NCBI GenBank assembly: GCA_002691835.1
Contig: NZJA01000017.1
Location: forward strand, 1 to 11,159
Direction of reading: 5' to 3'
Length of the DNA stretch: 11,159 nt
Origin: Planctomycetota bacterium
GTDB taxonomy: Bacteria; Planctomycetota; UBA8108; UBA1146
The notes beneath the pieces were generated by a model. The model did no database searches, had not been told where the DNA came from, and worked only from the letters and a program-made list of their open reading frames with translations. The position numbers were made by a program, and so were the translations under genes. The first letter of the stretch is position 1. Every line of letters starts with the position of its first letter. Below are positions 1 through 7,458 of the stretch, in pieces.

Positions 1-743
1 CCGGCACCGCTGGCTCGGTAGGTATCGACACGAAGGTCTGAGTCGACAATTTCAACACCGTCAGCGTTGTCGGTTTCTGGTGTCACGCGAATCGAGCAAA
101 AGGCGGTCTGTCGGCGAGCCTGAGCATCAAAGGGGGAGATCCGGACAATCCTATGGACTCCTGATTCTGATCGGAGATATCCATAGGCATAATCACCGAC
201 CAAGTGGATCGTCGAGGACTTTAGGCCTGCTTCTTCACCATGTTGCTCATCGATGATTTGAGTTTTGTAGCCCTGTTTTTCACCCCAGCGTAAAAACATT
301 CTTTGAACCATCAGAGTCCAGTCTGCGGCGTCTGTTCCACCTGCACCGGATTGAATCTCGATAAATGCGCTAGCCTGATCATATTTGCCGTTGAGGAGTG
401 TTTTTAGTTCTAGGCTTTCAGCATTTTCCAAAAGCAGGGAAATTTCAGATTCCGCTTCTGTCATAGAGTCTTCATCGGATTCGGATTCGGCGAGCTCGAT
501 GAGAACTTCCACGTCTTCGAGGCTTTGTTTCAGTTTTTCGATGGACTGGACCGAAGACTTGGTCGACTTCATCGACTGAATGATCTTCTCTGCGGCCTCT
601 CGGTCATCCCAGAAATCCTGGGCTGACATCTTTTCCTCCAGATTGGTGAGCTTCTCTTTTAGCTCGTCAAAACGGACCGCATGCTGAATTCGATCGAGAA
701 GCTGTTCGATGTTTTTCAGTCGAGCCCTAGTTTCGGCACTCAA
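1..743 (-). CDS. prfB: Peptide chain release factor 2 (RF2), C-terminus cut by window edge
   Basis: RF2 recognises UAA and UGA stop codons on the ribosome and triggers peptide release. Reading the minus strand from 743 gives about 247 codons. Visible family motifs are FWDDREAAEKI near the N-terminus, IEIQSGAGGTDAADW, the GDYAYGYLRSESGVHRIV stretch followed by RISPFDAQARR, and finally DTYRASGAG, where the window ends just before the catalytic GGQ loop. The tripeptide that reads the stop codon (SPF in RISPFD) is present, which separates RF2 from RF1 (PxT). No ATG suits the N-terminus. The chosen start is TTG at 743-741, because a stop codon (TAG) lies four codons upstream; a weak GCGGG precedes it. 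The programmed +1 frameshift found in many RF2 genes is absent: the matching position (VRFD, codons GTC CGT TTT GAC) reads straight through. The gene is divergent from gluQ. Family assignment is secure; the start is less so. Confidence 0.95.
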   Translation of the reverse strand, partial: MSAETRARLKNIEQLLDRIQHAVRFDELKEKLTNLEEKMSAQDFWDDREAAEKIIQSMKSTKSSVQSIEKLKQSLEDVEVLIELAESESDEDSMTEAESEISLLLENAESLELKTLLNGKYDQASAFIEIQSGAGGTDAADWTLMVQRMFLRWGEKQGYKTQIIDEQHGEEAGLKSSTIHLVGDYAYGYLRSESGVHRIVRISPFDAQARRQTAFCSIRVTPETDNADGVEIVDSDLRVDTYRASGA

Positions 744-796
744 GGTTACCCGCTATCTGTCAGATCAAGTTTGTCGACCCTCTGAAGAGGAACCTG

Positions 797-828
797 ATCA
801 TATTGTCGATGGGGTCGACCCGATACAA
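797..828 (-). promoter_or_regulatory. Possible prfB promoter with a central palindrome
   Basis: On the minus strand a TATGAT box (plus-strand 797-802) matches five of six positions of the sigma-70 -10 consensus and would start a transcript about 45 bases before the prfB TTG. The only -35-like hexamer is TTGTAT (823-828), which leaves a long 20-base spacer. The perfect palindrome GGGTCGACCC (812-821) sits inside that spacer. This is pattern reading only; the spacing is poor for an unassisted promoter. Confidence 0.22.
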
Positions 829-921
829 CCCTACCGGGGTATGAGGAGTCGATTTCCAGCAAATAAATTGGCTTCTTAGGCCTGATTCGTAGGGGATTTA
901 TACCGAATACGGTTGAAAGGT

Positions 922-929
922 GGGGGGGG
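922..929. repeat. Run of eight G
   Basis: An eight-base guanine homopolymer lies in the intergenic region between prfB and the hairpin-rich segment. It is the longest G run in the window. Nothing around it shows a gene, so it is recorded only as sequence structure prone to length variation. Confidence 0.9.
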
Positions 930-996
930 ATAAGAGGTCGAAGGTGAAGGGGTGATACCGAACAATCTGGGCAAAAAAGGAAGAAGCTAAAGAAGA

Positions 997-1026
997 AGGG
1001 CCCGAAGGAATCACCCTTCGGGCCCT
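997..1026 (-). terminator. Perfect 12-bp stem-loop, possible terminator
   Basis: AGGGCCCGAAGG (997-1008) pairs with CCTTCGGGCCCT (1015-1026) around a six-base loop. The stem is perfect and mostly G/C. On the minus strand it is followed by the pyrimidine-rich stretch TTCTTCTTTAGC and further on by TTTTTT (971-980 region). On the plus strand it is followed only by GTTTCT. It therefore suits an intrinsic terminator best for a minus-strand transcript coming from about 1030-1300, upstream of prfB. It is not next to the end of any recognised protein gene, which is what suggests a non-coding transcript here. Confidence 0.5.
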
Positions 1027-1034
1027 GTTTCTAC

Positions 1035-1099
1035 CAGGAGGATTGAGCGGATTCACCGCTTCCCCCGTCAGAGGCGCGGGTTAACGAACCCACCTCCTG
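1035..1099 (-). other. Hairpin-rich segment, possible 3' part of a small RNA
   Basis: CAGGAGG (1035-1041) pairs with CCTCCTG (1093-1099). Inside lie two further hairpins: AGCGG (1046-1050) with CCGCT (1056-1060), and GGGTT (1078-1082) with AACCC (1087-1091). On the minus strand the second hairpin can gain a G-U pair and a G-C pair (1092 with 1077, 1093 with 1076), whereas on the plus strand the first of these would be an A-C mismatch. This weakly favours transcription of the minus strand, towards the stem-loop at 997-1026. I do not recognise an RNA family. Confidence 0.25.
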
Positions 1100-1144
1100 C
1101 TAGAGCCACGGACAATCATCAATGGACCACCTCCTCTCTTGGTT

Positions 1145-1302
1145 TGGAGTTCCCGGTCTCACGTGGACGTGACACCCACAACCGGGCACCGTCCTGCCTG
1201 GCGGCGTCCCACCAGTGGAAAAAATCTGAATCATCTCTGCAGTGCTTGCGCACGTCGCAAACCTGAGTGCAGAGGGGGACCCTGTTCGAATCCTCAACTC
1301 CA
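1145..1302. ncRNA. Candidate structured RNA enclosed by a 7-bp terminal stem
   Basis: TGGAGTT (1145-1151) pairs exactly with AACTCCA (1296-1302), enclosing about 144 bases. Nested inside are CCCGGT (1152-1157) with ACCGGG (1181-1186), holding a near-perfect TCACGT/ACGTGA hairpin (1159-1172), and CTCTGCA (1235-1241) with TGCAGAG (1268-1274), holding GTGC/GCAC (1242-1253). The plus strand carries GTTCGAATCC (1283-1292), which looks like a tRNA T-loop followed by an acceptor-like 3' strand, but no proper T-stem forms. Reading frames across here show no protein-like composition. tmRNA, SRP RNA, RNase P RNA and 5S rRNA were considered and their hallmark motifs are missing. The strand is undecided. 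Confidence 0.3.
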
Positions 1303-1341
1303 TGATATCACCTTCAGTGGATTCGTGGGAACATCGTACTT

Positions 1342-2376
1342 ATGCCGGGTCGATCGGGGCCCGGGAGAGGAAATTTGCCTTTGTCTTCGGCAAAAGAACC
1401 ACGATTAGGGGCTTCCGGGGCAGGAGCCTCTTCTTCGGGACCAGTGGGCCGGTTGGCACCGAGTCCAACCGGTGTCCTGCATCTGGGGAACGCGAGGTCA
1501 TTCCTTCTGGCATGGCTTTCGATTCGTCAGCAGGGAGGGCGAATCCTTTTGCGAATTGAGGATCTCGATGGGCCACGGGTACGTCAGGGAGCCACTGAAT
1601 CAGCGATTGAGGATCTGCAATGGATGGGACTCGATTGGGATGACGAAATTCGCATCCAAAGCCATTCGAGAAAGCGTCATGACGAGGCCATCGATCAGCT
1701 GATCGATCAAGGAGCTGCCTATCCCTGTGTCTGCACCCGCAAGGAGATCGAGGAAGCTGCGAGTGCACCCCATGAGGGGGATATCCCAGCTTCGGAAACC
1801 GTTTATCCGGGAACATGTCGTCAGCGGTGGTCGAATGCTGAAGAAGCCCGTCATGCCAGCGGCAAGGAGCCCGCGATCCGCCTGAGAATCGAATCTGGAG
1901 CGGTCCCTTTTGTCGATCAGTTTCGCGGACCTGAATCAGGGGATGTGGTCGGAGATTTTGTTCTTCGCAAGCGCGATGGCACTCCCGCTTATCAACTTGC
2001 GGTCGTCGTCGATGATGCCGCAGATGGCATTACAGAGGTCCTGAGAGCGGATGATCTGATTCCTTCGACTCCTCGGCAGCTCCTCCTCTACCGTCTGTTT
2101 GGCTGGGATCCTCCTTCATTTATCCATGTTCCTTTGATCACCGGTCCGGATGGTCTTCGGCTCGCCAAGAGGCATGGCGATACCAGTCTGGGTCATTATA
2201 GAAGGCAGGGCATTTCTGCAGCGGAGGTCGTCGGGACCCTTGCCCATCTTTGTGGACTCGCTGCCGAGGGAGAACGGTGGATGCCTGAAGACCTGATCGA
2301 GCAATTTGCGCTGGAGAAGTTGTCACCAAATCCGACGATTTGGGATGGGATTCGACAGAGTCCTGGTCGGCATTGA
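1342..2376 (+). CDS. gluQ: Glutamyl-Q tRNA(Asp) synthetase (GluQ-RS)
   Basis: GluQ-RS activates glutamate and attaches it to queuosine at position 34 of tRNA(Asp), a wobble-base modification in the cytoplasm. Numbered from ATG 1342 (344 residues), the class I synthetase signature is APSPTGVLHLGN (39-50), the zinc site is Cys129-x-Cys131 with Tyr155 and Cys159 (YPCVC and YPGTC), and the second signature is RLAKR (273-277). The protein ends soon after the catalytic domain and has no anticodon-binding domain, so it is not full GluRS (about 470 residues). The N-terminal 35 residues before GRLAPSPTG are low in complexity and atypical. Internal starts at TTG 1375, TTG 1381 (both after GAGAGG) or GTG 1444 would give a more usual length. 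The stop is followed by eight T but no strong hairpin, so transcription may continue into the CHAT gene. Confidence 0.92.
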   Translation: MPGRSGPGRGNLPLSSAKEPRLGASGAGASSSGPVGRLAPSPTGVLHLGNARSFLLAWLSIRQQGGRILLRIEDLDGPRVRQGATESAIEDLQWMGLDWDDEIRIQSHSRKRHDEAIDQLIDQGAAYPCVCTRKEIEEAASAPHEGDIPASETVYPGTCRQRWSNAEEARHASGKEPAIRLRIESGAVPFVDQFRGPESGDVVGDFVLRKRDGTPAYQLAVVVDDAADGITEVLRADDLIPSTPRQLLLYRLFGWDPPSFIHVPLITGPDGLRLAKRHGDTSLGHYRRQGISAAEVVGTLAHLCGLAAEGERWMPEDLIEQFALEKLSPNPTIWDGIRQSPGRH

Positions 2377-2412
2377 TTTTTTTTGAGATTTCGGCATATT
2401 GAAAGGGCCGGG

Positions 2413-4716
2413 TTGCCGCCCTGGCTGAGACTCCGGAGCCCAGAAATCTACCCACTGAACACGACTCCGGATCCCGGAGTTTTGACGAACTTCTATCTTT
2501 CACTCCGCAGTGGACAGAAACGTTCACTGATCTCACCAGCAATTCCCTTCCGTTTGTTCCCCAGCATCTTCATTTGTCTGTGCATGCTTTCTCAATTTTG
2601 CTGTGGGGGGGACCTATGGGCTCAATCGGGTTCTCATTTCATCGAAGAGCTCTCAGGGGATCGTCCTCTGGCTGGTCGGGAACTCTTTACCGTTGAGTTA
2701 CCGAAATCGGATCAGGATCGTGAGATTGAGATCGTACTGAAAACGGATCAATCAGAGATCGTTCTCGCTTCCTATAGCGTCAATGGTCAGGCTGCAAAAT
2801 TGATCATCGGAGAAGACGAATTATGGGGGCCCGACCCGGGGCGTATTCCTGAGGGAGAAGTGGTTACGCGGATTCAAAAGGTCTCTGGAGAAGTGATTAA
2901 TCTCCCGACTGTTCGGAGTTGGAAGCAGACCCCCTGGTATCCCAAAGGTAATTCTCGTGGAGAAATCCTCGATCGTATTTCTCGCAAACTGCGAGATGGA
3001 AAACCTGTGGATGCATTCCGTGAGTTAAAAGAAATCGACCGGGGAGGCGGGGGGGCCCAGCAAGAAGCGGAGTGGTTCAGACTGAATGCTTCGATTCTGG
3101 ATGTCTTTTCAAGGATCGATCGTCTCAATGGGCCTCAAGCACAACGAAATCTCGATCGCGCATTGGCTTTGGCTCCCAATGATTCAGCAGTTCAAGCACA
3201 TAGCTTCATCGACAGGGCTCGTCGATTCCGCGAGGAAGGCTTGAGTCAATTGGATGCGGGAGTGCGCCGCAACGGATTCATACGATCCCTTGAAGATGCT
3301 CGATCTGCACTTGAAATCGCAACCTCCAGGGGAGATCGCGTTCTGGCATCGGCTGCGTTAGTAGAGATTGCACTGACTTCCGCTGCACGAGGCTGGATTA
3401 CAGAGACACGTTCTGCGGTCGAATCTGCACGGGAGTTGAATGGAGATCTGGATACTCTCTGGGAGACTGAACTGGCGTTGGCGAAAGCACATTATTCTCG
3501 TGGCGAAATCTCAGAAGCTATCGAGAGATCCCGGTTCGCAGTCGAAGCTGTTGAGCAAATTCGGTTACGTCATGGGGATGATGATTCGGTCCTTTTCCAC
3601 CGACGTGAGCCGGCATTTCTTCTGACTGAATTGTTGGCTCTCTCCGGCAATCCGGTGGAATCACTTCAAGCCTCCGAACTATTGCGAATCCGTCGGCCTG
3701 GCGACTCTGTTCCAGGAGTGGATTGGATTCAATCTCTCGCTAGAGAAGCAGAAGGGGAATTCAGAATCCAGGTGCTGGTGAGTACTGGGGACCGGCTTCT
3801 GAATTGGTGGACTGAAAATGGTAAATGGAATCTGAAGATCGCGGACTTTGAACTGGGAGAGCTGGAAGAACATATCGATCGTTTACATTCCAGTCGAGGT
3901 CGGGATCGTGAATCGGCTGCGTGGATTTCCGGGCTTGTGTTTGACGGAAATGTTCCAAAGCTGAAGAGACTCCTTTTGTTACCGTTGGATCATTTGAGAA
4001 GAGTTCCTTGGGCAGGATTACCTGTTGCCGGGCGATCGCTTCTCGATCGTACTGCCTGCAGTTTGCTTCCGGATTTAGTGGCTGCTTCAAGAGAACTCTC
4101 GGCTTTACCTGCAGATCAATGGCTGTCTTTGGTGGACCCGGATGTTCCGGGTATGAATCGTCTTCCTGGGGCACGTGCGGAGGGAGTTCTGGTTGCTAAA
4201 AAACTGGGAGCTTCCACGGTTCTTTCGGGATCAGCGGCAACGATTTCTGGACTCACTTCGCATTTGGCAGGAAGAAAATTTTTGCATCTCGGTTGTCATG
4301 GAGACTTCGATCCCCGAAATCCGCGAGCCTCCCAATTGCGCCTCTCACCGGACGCAGGGAGCCCCGATGGAAGATTGCGGGCGGAAAAGTTGGAGAAATG
4401 GGATCTTTCCAGTTGCCGACTCGTTTTGCTGACAGGATGTGAGACCGCAATGGCGGGGGGGCCGGGTGCGGATGACCTCGCCGGATTTCCCAGGGCGGTG
4501 CTGAGAGCGGGCTGCCAGGGGATTTTGGGGTCCCTTTGGCCTGTCGAGGATGAGGTCACCCGACAATTGACGGATCACCTGATCGACTCTGCCGCAGCAC
4601 GCATTTCGCCGGCAGAGGCCCTCAGGGACGCCTGTAGATCGATTAGAGCGAAATCTTCGGTAAATCACCATGTTTCGGCATGGAGTGGCTGGGTTCTGGT
4701 TGAGAATGGACGATAA
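2413..4716 (+). CDS. Exported CHAT-domain (caspase-like) protein with TPR-like helical region
   Basis: CHAT domains are clan CD (caspase-like) peptidase domains, often fused to TPR repeats. Numbered from the first possible start (TTG 2383), the frame has a hydrophobic segment around 55-80 ending in LWAQS, read as a signal peptide. A mid-region of A/L/E/R-rich helices follows at about 200-430, and a C-terminal CHAT domain at about 490-777. The expected catalytic pair is visible: His639 in HLGCHGDF and Cys686 in LLTGCETAMAG. Later hallmarks are GFPRAVLRAGCQGILGSLWP and SAWSGWVLV. The start is uncertain: TTG 2413 has GAAAGGG five bases upstream and is used here; TTG 2383, TTG 2482 and ATG 2584 are alternatives. 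It begins just after gluQ and its stop overlaps an in-frame ATG (4707) of the secretin frame. Three G7 runs lie within it. The substrate is unknown. Confidence 0.85.
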   Translation: MPPWLRLRSPEIYPLNTTPDPGVLTNFYLSLRSGQKRSLISPAIPFRLFPSIFICLCMLSQFCCGGDLWAQSGSHFIEELSGDRPLAGRELFTVELPKSDQDREIEIVLKTDQSEIVLASYSVNGQAAKLIIGEDELWGPDPGRIPEGEVVTRIQKVSGEVINLPTVRSWKQTPWYPKGNSRGEILDRISRKLRDGKPVDAFRELKEIDRGGGGAQQEAEWFRLNASILDVFSRIDRLNGPQAQRNLDRALALAPNDSAVQAHSFIDRARRFREEGLSQLDAGVRRNGFIRSLEDARSALEIATSRGDRVLASAALVEIALTSAARGWITETRSAVESARELNGDLDTLWETELALAKAHYSRGEISEAIERSRFAVEAVEQIRLRHGDDDSVLFHRREPAFLLTELLALSGNPVESLQASELLRIRRPGDSVPGVDWIQSLAREAEGEFRIQVLVSTGDRLLNWWTENGKWNLKIADFELGELEEHIDRLHSSRGRDRESAAWISGLVFDGNVPKLKRLLLLPLDHLRRVPWAGLPVAGRSLLDRTACSLLPDLVAASRELSALPADQWLSLVDPDVPGMNRLPGARAEGVLVAKKLGASTVLSGSAATISGLTSHLAGRKFLHLGCHGDFDPRNPRASQLRLSPDAGSPDGRLRAEKLEKWDLSSCRLVLLTGCETAMAGGPGADDLAGFPRAVLRAGCQGILGSLWPVEDEVTRQLTDHLIDSAAARISPAEALRDACRSIRAKSSVNHHVSAWSGWVLVENGR
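2605..2611 (+). repeat. G7 tract in CHAT gene, signal-peptide region
   Basis: Seven consecutive G fall in codons for Cys-Gly-Gly-Asp just before the predicted signal-peptide cleavage site. A one-base slip would change the frame of the whole mature protein. Confidence 0.9.
3049..3055 (+). repeat. G7 tract in CHAT gene, helical region
   Basis: Seven consecutive G fall in codons for a run of glycines (DRGGGGAQQ) at the beginning of the helical repeat region. Confidence 0.9.
4455..4461 (+). repeat. G7 tract in CHAT gene, beside the catalytic cysteine
   Basis: Seven consecutive G encode the glycines of CETAMAGGPG, about 15 bases after the codon of the predicted nucleophile Cys686. A slip here would remove the last third of the CHAT domain. 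Confidence 0.9.
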
Positions 4717-4942
4717 CGTGCCGATAATGGTCACCTTGAGTACTGAGCAACCTTCTGCAGCCAACATTGGCATGCATGAAGACTCTCATGGATACGCCGA
4801 AAAGAATCGCCTGCAGCAGAGTCTTCCACCCAGTACAGCTGGGAAGACAGAATTTGGCGAGAACGATTCTTATCGGCACCGCAGACAAGATGGAGAGCTT
4901 TTGCTCATCCATCTGGCAGGGAAACCGGTGGAATCCTTCAAG
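4717..4942 (+). other. Segment between CHAT and secretin genes, open in the secretin frame
   Basis: The 226 bases between the CHAT stop and the likely secretin start have no stop codon in the secretin frame, which is open from 4670. The upstream ATG at 4707 overlaps the CHAT stop (ATGGACGATAA), a layout typical of translational coupling. The residues read from it are polar and unlike a secretin N-terminus, and they would put about 79 residues before a clear signal peptide. The segment more probably holds leader or promoter sequence. It contains the hairpin at 4821-4848. Confidence 0.4.
4821..4848 (+). other. Bulged stem-loop upstream of secretin gene
   Basis: GTCTTC (4821-4826) pairs with GAAGAC (4843-4848) and CCAG (4830-4833) with CTGG (4839-4842), with a three-base bulge and a five-base loop. 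No T run follows, so it is not an intrinsic terminator. It could be an operator half-site pair or a leader structure. Confidence 0.3.
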
Positions 4943-7417
4943 ATGTTGGTGCAGCAACAGAAAAGAACTCGGAGTCTGGCATTCAAGGTCGCCAGCCTCA
5001 CTCTTTTCGTGCTAACTCTTCTTTGGGGATCTCCCAACTTCTCACCAGTGGTTCAAGCTCAGGTTCCAAATATAACCTTCATTGAACTTTTCCATGCGGA
5101 AACCGAAGAAGTCCTCCAGTTCCTGATGGACACCCCTGGACTGAAAAAATACCTGGATGAAAAAACCATTAGTCGAGTAACGGGGAGACCCAATTCTCTG
5201 ATGATTAATGGCACCAAAGAAGTCACCGAATCGTTGATTAAAACGATTCGCAATTTCGAACAGATCGGCATTCGTGATCGTCTCAAGCAAGAGTCGATCA
5301 CGATTAAGTATGCAGGAATCCAATTGGTGTTGGAGGCCTTGGCCGCCAGTAAGGTATGTCAGGTTTATCACCGAACTGCTGAGGTCAAAACGGATGCCGT
5401 GAAGCAGGGAAATCGCACGATTACTCGTAAATATGAAAAAGCGGTTTATTCGAAATACGAAGCCGCCAGCGGAACCATGCTGCAGTCTTGGGATCTTCCA
5501 GAATATCCGTACGTTCTTGAGATTCCGCACATCGATCCGATCTCATTACCCCCGGTCAAGTTGGGGACAGGGATCGAGGATTCATCGCTCTCGCTGACTT
5601 TTGAAGAATCTCCTTCTACAGAGACTCGTAATAGAATCCTCGTCGTTGGAACAGATGAAGACTTGGAGCGGATTGAGAAATTCATTGCCATGATCGACGT
5701 TCCTGCACGTCAGATCATGATCGAAGTGCAGATTATCGAATTGGAAGCAGACGCTCTCTCGGACCTCGGGGTCGATACCCTGGCCTTTGAAAAGCGAAGC
5801 GCTGTGGTCAATTTCGCGTCTCCTTTGCCAGGAGAGCCGCTTCCTGATATCAACACCAACTTCAATCCGATACAGCAAGCGGGGCTGTCCTTCCTGTTCG
5901 ATGACACGACAGAAGCCCTTTCGTCTCAGTTTTTAGCAGGAGTCCACGCACTGGTTCGCAATGGTGATGCCATCATTAAAGCACGGCCGAAGCTATACGC
6001 TCTGGATGACCGCCAGAGTCAGCTGCACCTCGGAGAAAAGATCCCAACGTTTATTTCGACGGATGTCGTTCGCGATGTCAGTGGCGGAAATTTTGTCGAG
6101 AATGCGAACAAGGTGGGAACGGAACATATCGGAACGACCCTTGTCGTCAAACCCCGTATCAGCGGAAATGACGAAAATGAAGTTTCAATGCTGATCGACA
6201 TCACCGTGAATAATCTTCAAGGCCGGCAACGAGTTTTTGAGGAAGATCTTTTGGGTATTCCCCAAGTGGCTACCCGTAACTTCCGCGGGCAGGCTCGGGT
6301 GAAAAATCACCGACCTTTGATTCTTGGCGGCCTCATCAAGGAGAGTGAATTCGATTCTCGAAACGCAATTCCTGGTTTGGGCGACCTGCCAATTGTTGGA
6401 GGACTTTTCGGTCGTAAAAGTTCTCAAAAACAGCGTTCGGAAATCATCATTGTCCTCACTCCGCATATTCTCTCCGAGGATGGAGTTGATCCCATCTCCA
6501 CGCCTAAGGAGAGTCGTCATTTCGACACCCGCAACAGTGTTTTGTTTAATGACAGATACATTCTCAAAGGAAGAGACCTCGTCGGGTTGGATCCTATTAG
6601 CCGGACTCCGGTAAAAGGCTTCTCCAGAGATGAAGTAGTCGATCTGACTCTTTTGAGCATCGTCAAGAAACGAGAGCTGATCAGCCGACTCAAGATTTTT
6701 GATGACTACCTTCCCGAAGCGACCGAGAAGTTGAGTTTCCTCAAACTTCGTCACCCGGAAAAATCGGTGGCGACATGGTCGAAGGAGGAGCGTCAGCTCT
6801 TCTTCCAGGCTGCGGCGATTTTGGTGGAAAACATTAAGAGCCTGAACCCGGATCTGGATTACGACGATGTCGTTTCGCCTCGTCGGGAAATCGTTGTTCC
6901 AACAAGTCCGTATGCAGTCAGTCTTTCTTTCGATAAATTGAAAACCTTCTACGAAAAAGGCGATCTCGTCGTCATGAGAGGTGAAACGGATCTCTCAGAT
7001 GAGACGATTACCCTCTTGAGAACTTTCGATAAGGACAGCCTCCAGGATTTTGCTGTGTTTATCGATAGCCTCGGCCGCAAGGCAGAGCAACACGGTCAAT
7101 TCAGGGATCTTCTGGAAGAGCAACTCCTGATTCTCTACCCGGCTGCTGCAGATCTCACGCAGTTGAGCTACACCCAGTTGTTGGAAATGCTGTCGGAGCG
7201 CGGTGTGGACTTCCTCTCGGTCGCCACATTCCTCAGTGTCAGGCTTCAGGAGACCATCTCCTCTGGTGAGATTCCGCTTGGAATCTTTGAGGACGATCTT
7301 TCTGCGTTCGGTCGCAGAACGGTGACTCTCGATCAACTGGGAGGACGTCTGCAAACTTTGGATGAGCGTTGGGACGATCTCAACACTTCCACAAGCAGAC
7401 CGGTACAGGGACTTTGA
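4943..7417 (+). CDS. Outer-membrane secretin (GspD/PilQ superfamily) with long C-terminal extension
   Basis: Secretins form gated multimeric channels in the outer membrane for type II secretion, type IV pili and related machines. From ATG 4943 (824 residues) there is a signal peptide with a KR-rich n-region, a hydrophobic core at about 14-29 and likely cleavage after VVQA (39). Periplasmic N-domains follow to about 250, including ILVVGTDEDLERIEKFIAM. The secretin barrel region runs from about 256 (RQIMIEVQIIELE) to 510, with LGEKIPTF, HRPLILGGLI, IPGLGDLPIVGGLFG (from about 476) and EIIIVLTPHIL. After this, about 310 residues form an unusual acidic, helix-rich extension of unknown role. GTG 4928, five bases after AGGGA, is a good alternative start; the frame is open back to 4670. 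It is followed after 41 bp by a lipoprotein gene. T2SS and pilus roles cannot be separated here because no ATPase or pseudopilin gene is visible. Confidence 0.93.
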   Translation: MLVQQQKRTRSLAFKVASLTLFVLTLLWGSPNFSPVVQAQVPNITFIELFHAETEEVLQFLMDTPGLKKYLDEKTISRVTGRPNSLMINGTKEVTESLIKTIRNFEQIGIRDRLKQESITIKYAGIQLVLEALAASKVCQVYHRTAEVKTDAVKQGNRTITRKYEKAVYSKYEAASGTMLQSWDLPEYPYVLEIPHIDPISLPPVKLGTGIEDSSLSLTFEESPSTETRNRILVVGTDEDLERIEKFIAMIDVPARQIMIEVQIIELEADALSDLGVDTLAFEKRSAVVNFASPLPGEPLPDINTNFNPIQQAGLSFLFDDTTEALSSQFLAGVHALVRNGDAIIKARPKLYALDDRQSQLHLGEKIPTFISTDVVRDVSGGNFVENANKVGTEHIGTTLVVKPRISGNDENEVSMLIDITVNNLQGRQRVFEEDLLGIPQVATRNFRGQARVKNHRPLILGGLIKESEFDSRNAIPGLGDLPIVGGLFGRKSSQKQRSEIIIVLTPHILSEDGVDPISTPKESRHFDTRNSVLFNDRYILKGRDLVGLDPISRTPVKGFSRDEVVDLTLLSIVKKRELISRLKIFDDYLPEATEKLSFLKLRHPEKSVATWSKEERQLFFQAAAILVENIKSLNPDLDYDDVVSPRREIVVPTSPYAVSLSFDKLKTFYEKGDLVVMRGETDLSDETITLLRTFDKDSLQDFAVFIDSLGRKAEQHGQFRDLLEEQLLILYPAAADLTQLSYTQLLEMLSERGVDFLSVATFLSVRLQETISSGEIPLGIFEDDLSAFGRRTVTLDQLGGRLQTLDERWDDLNTSTSRPVQGL

Positions 7418-7458
7418 TTTTTTTCAGAGGACAAAAGTTGGAAGGGTGGACTTCCAGA

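Noticed and set aside
1195..1210. 5S rRNA start suggested by TGCCTGGCGGC
   Set aside because: Only this short string matches; the conserved CCGAACTC region and the complementary 3' end are absent.
1268..1302. tRNA or tmRNA 3' end suggested by GTTCGAATCC and an acceptor-like AACTCCA
   Set aside because: The bases on each side of the loop do not form a T-stem beyond one pair, no D-arm or anticodon arm fits, and the tmRNA 5' signature and tag frame are missing.
1100..1408. Short open frames on both strands between prfB and gluQ
   Set aside because: Residue composition is not protein-like, they overlap each other, and the region is dominated by inverted repeats.
2377..2384. Intrinsic terminator after gluQ from a run of eight T
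   Set aside because: Only a four-base CGAC/GTCG stem could form before it, too weak for a terminator. The seven T after the secretin gene (7418-7424) also lack a hairpin.
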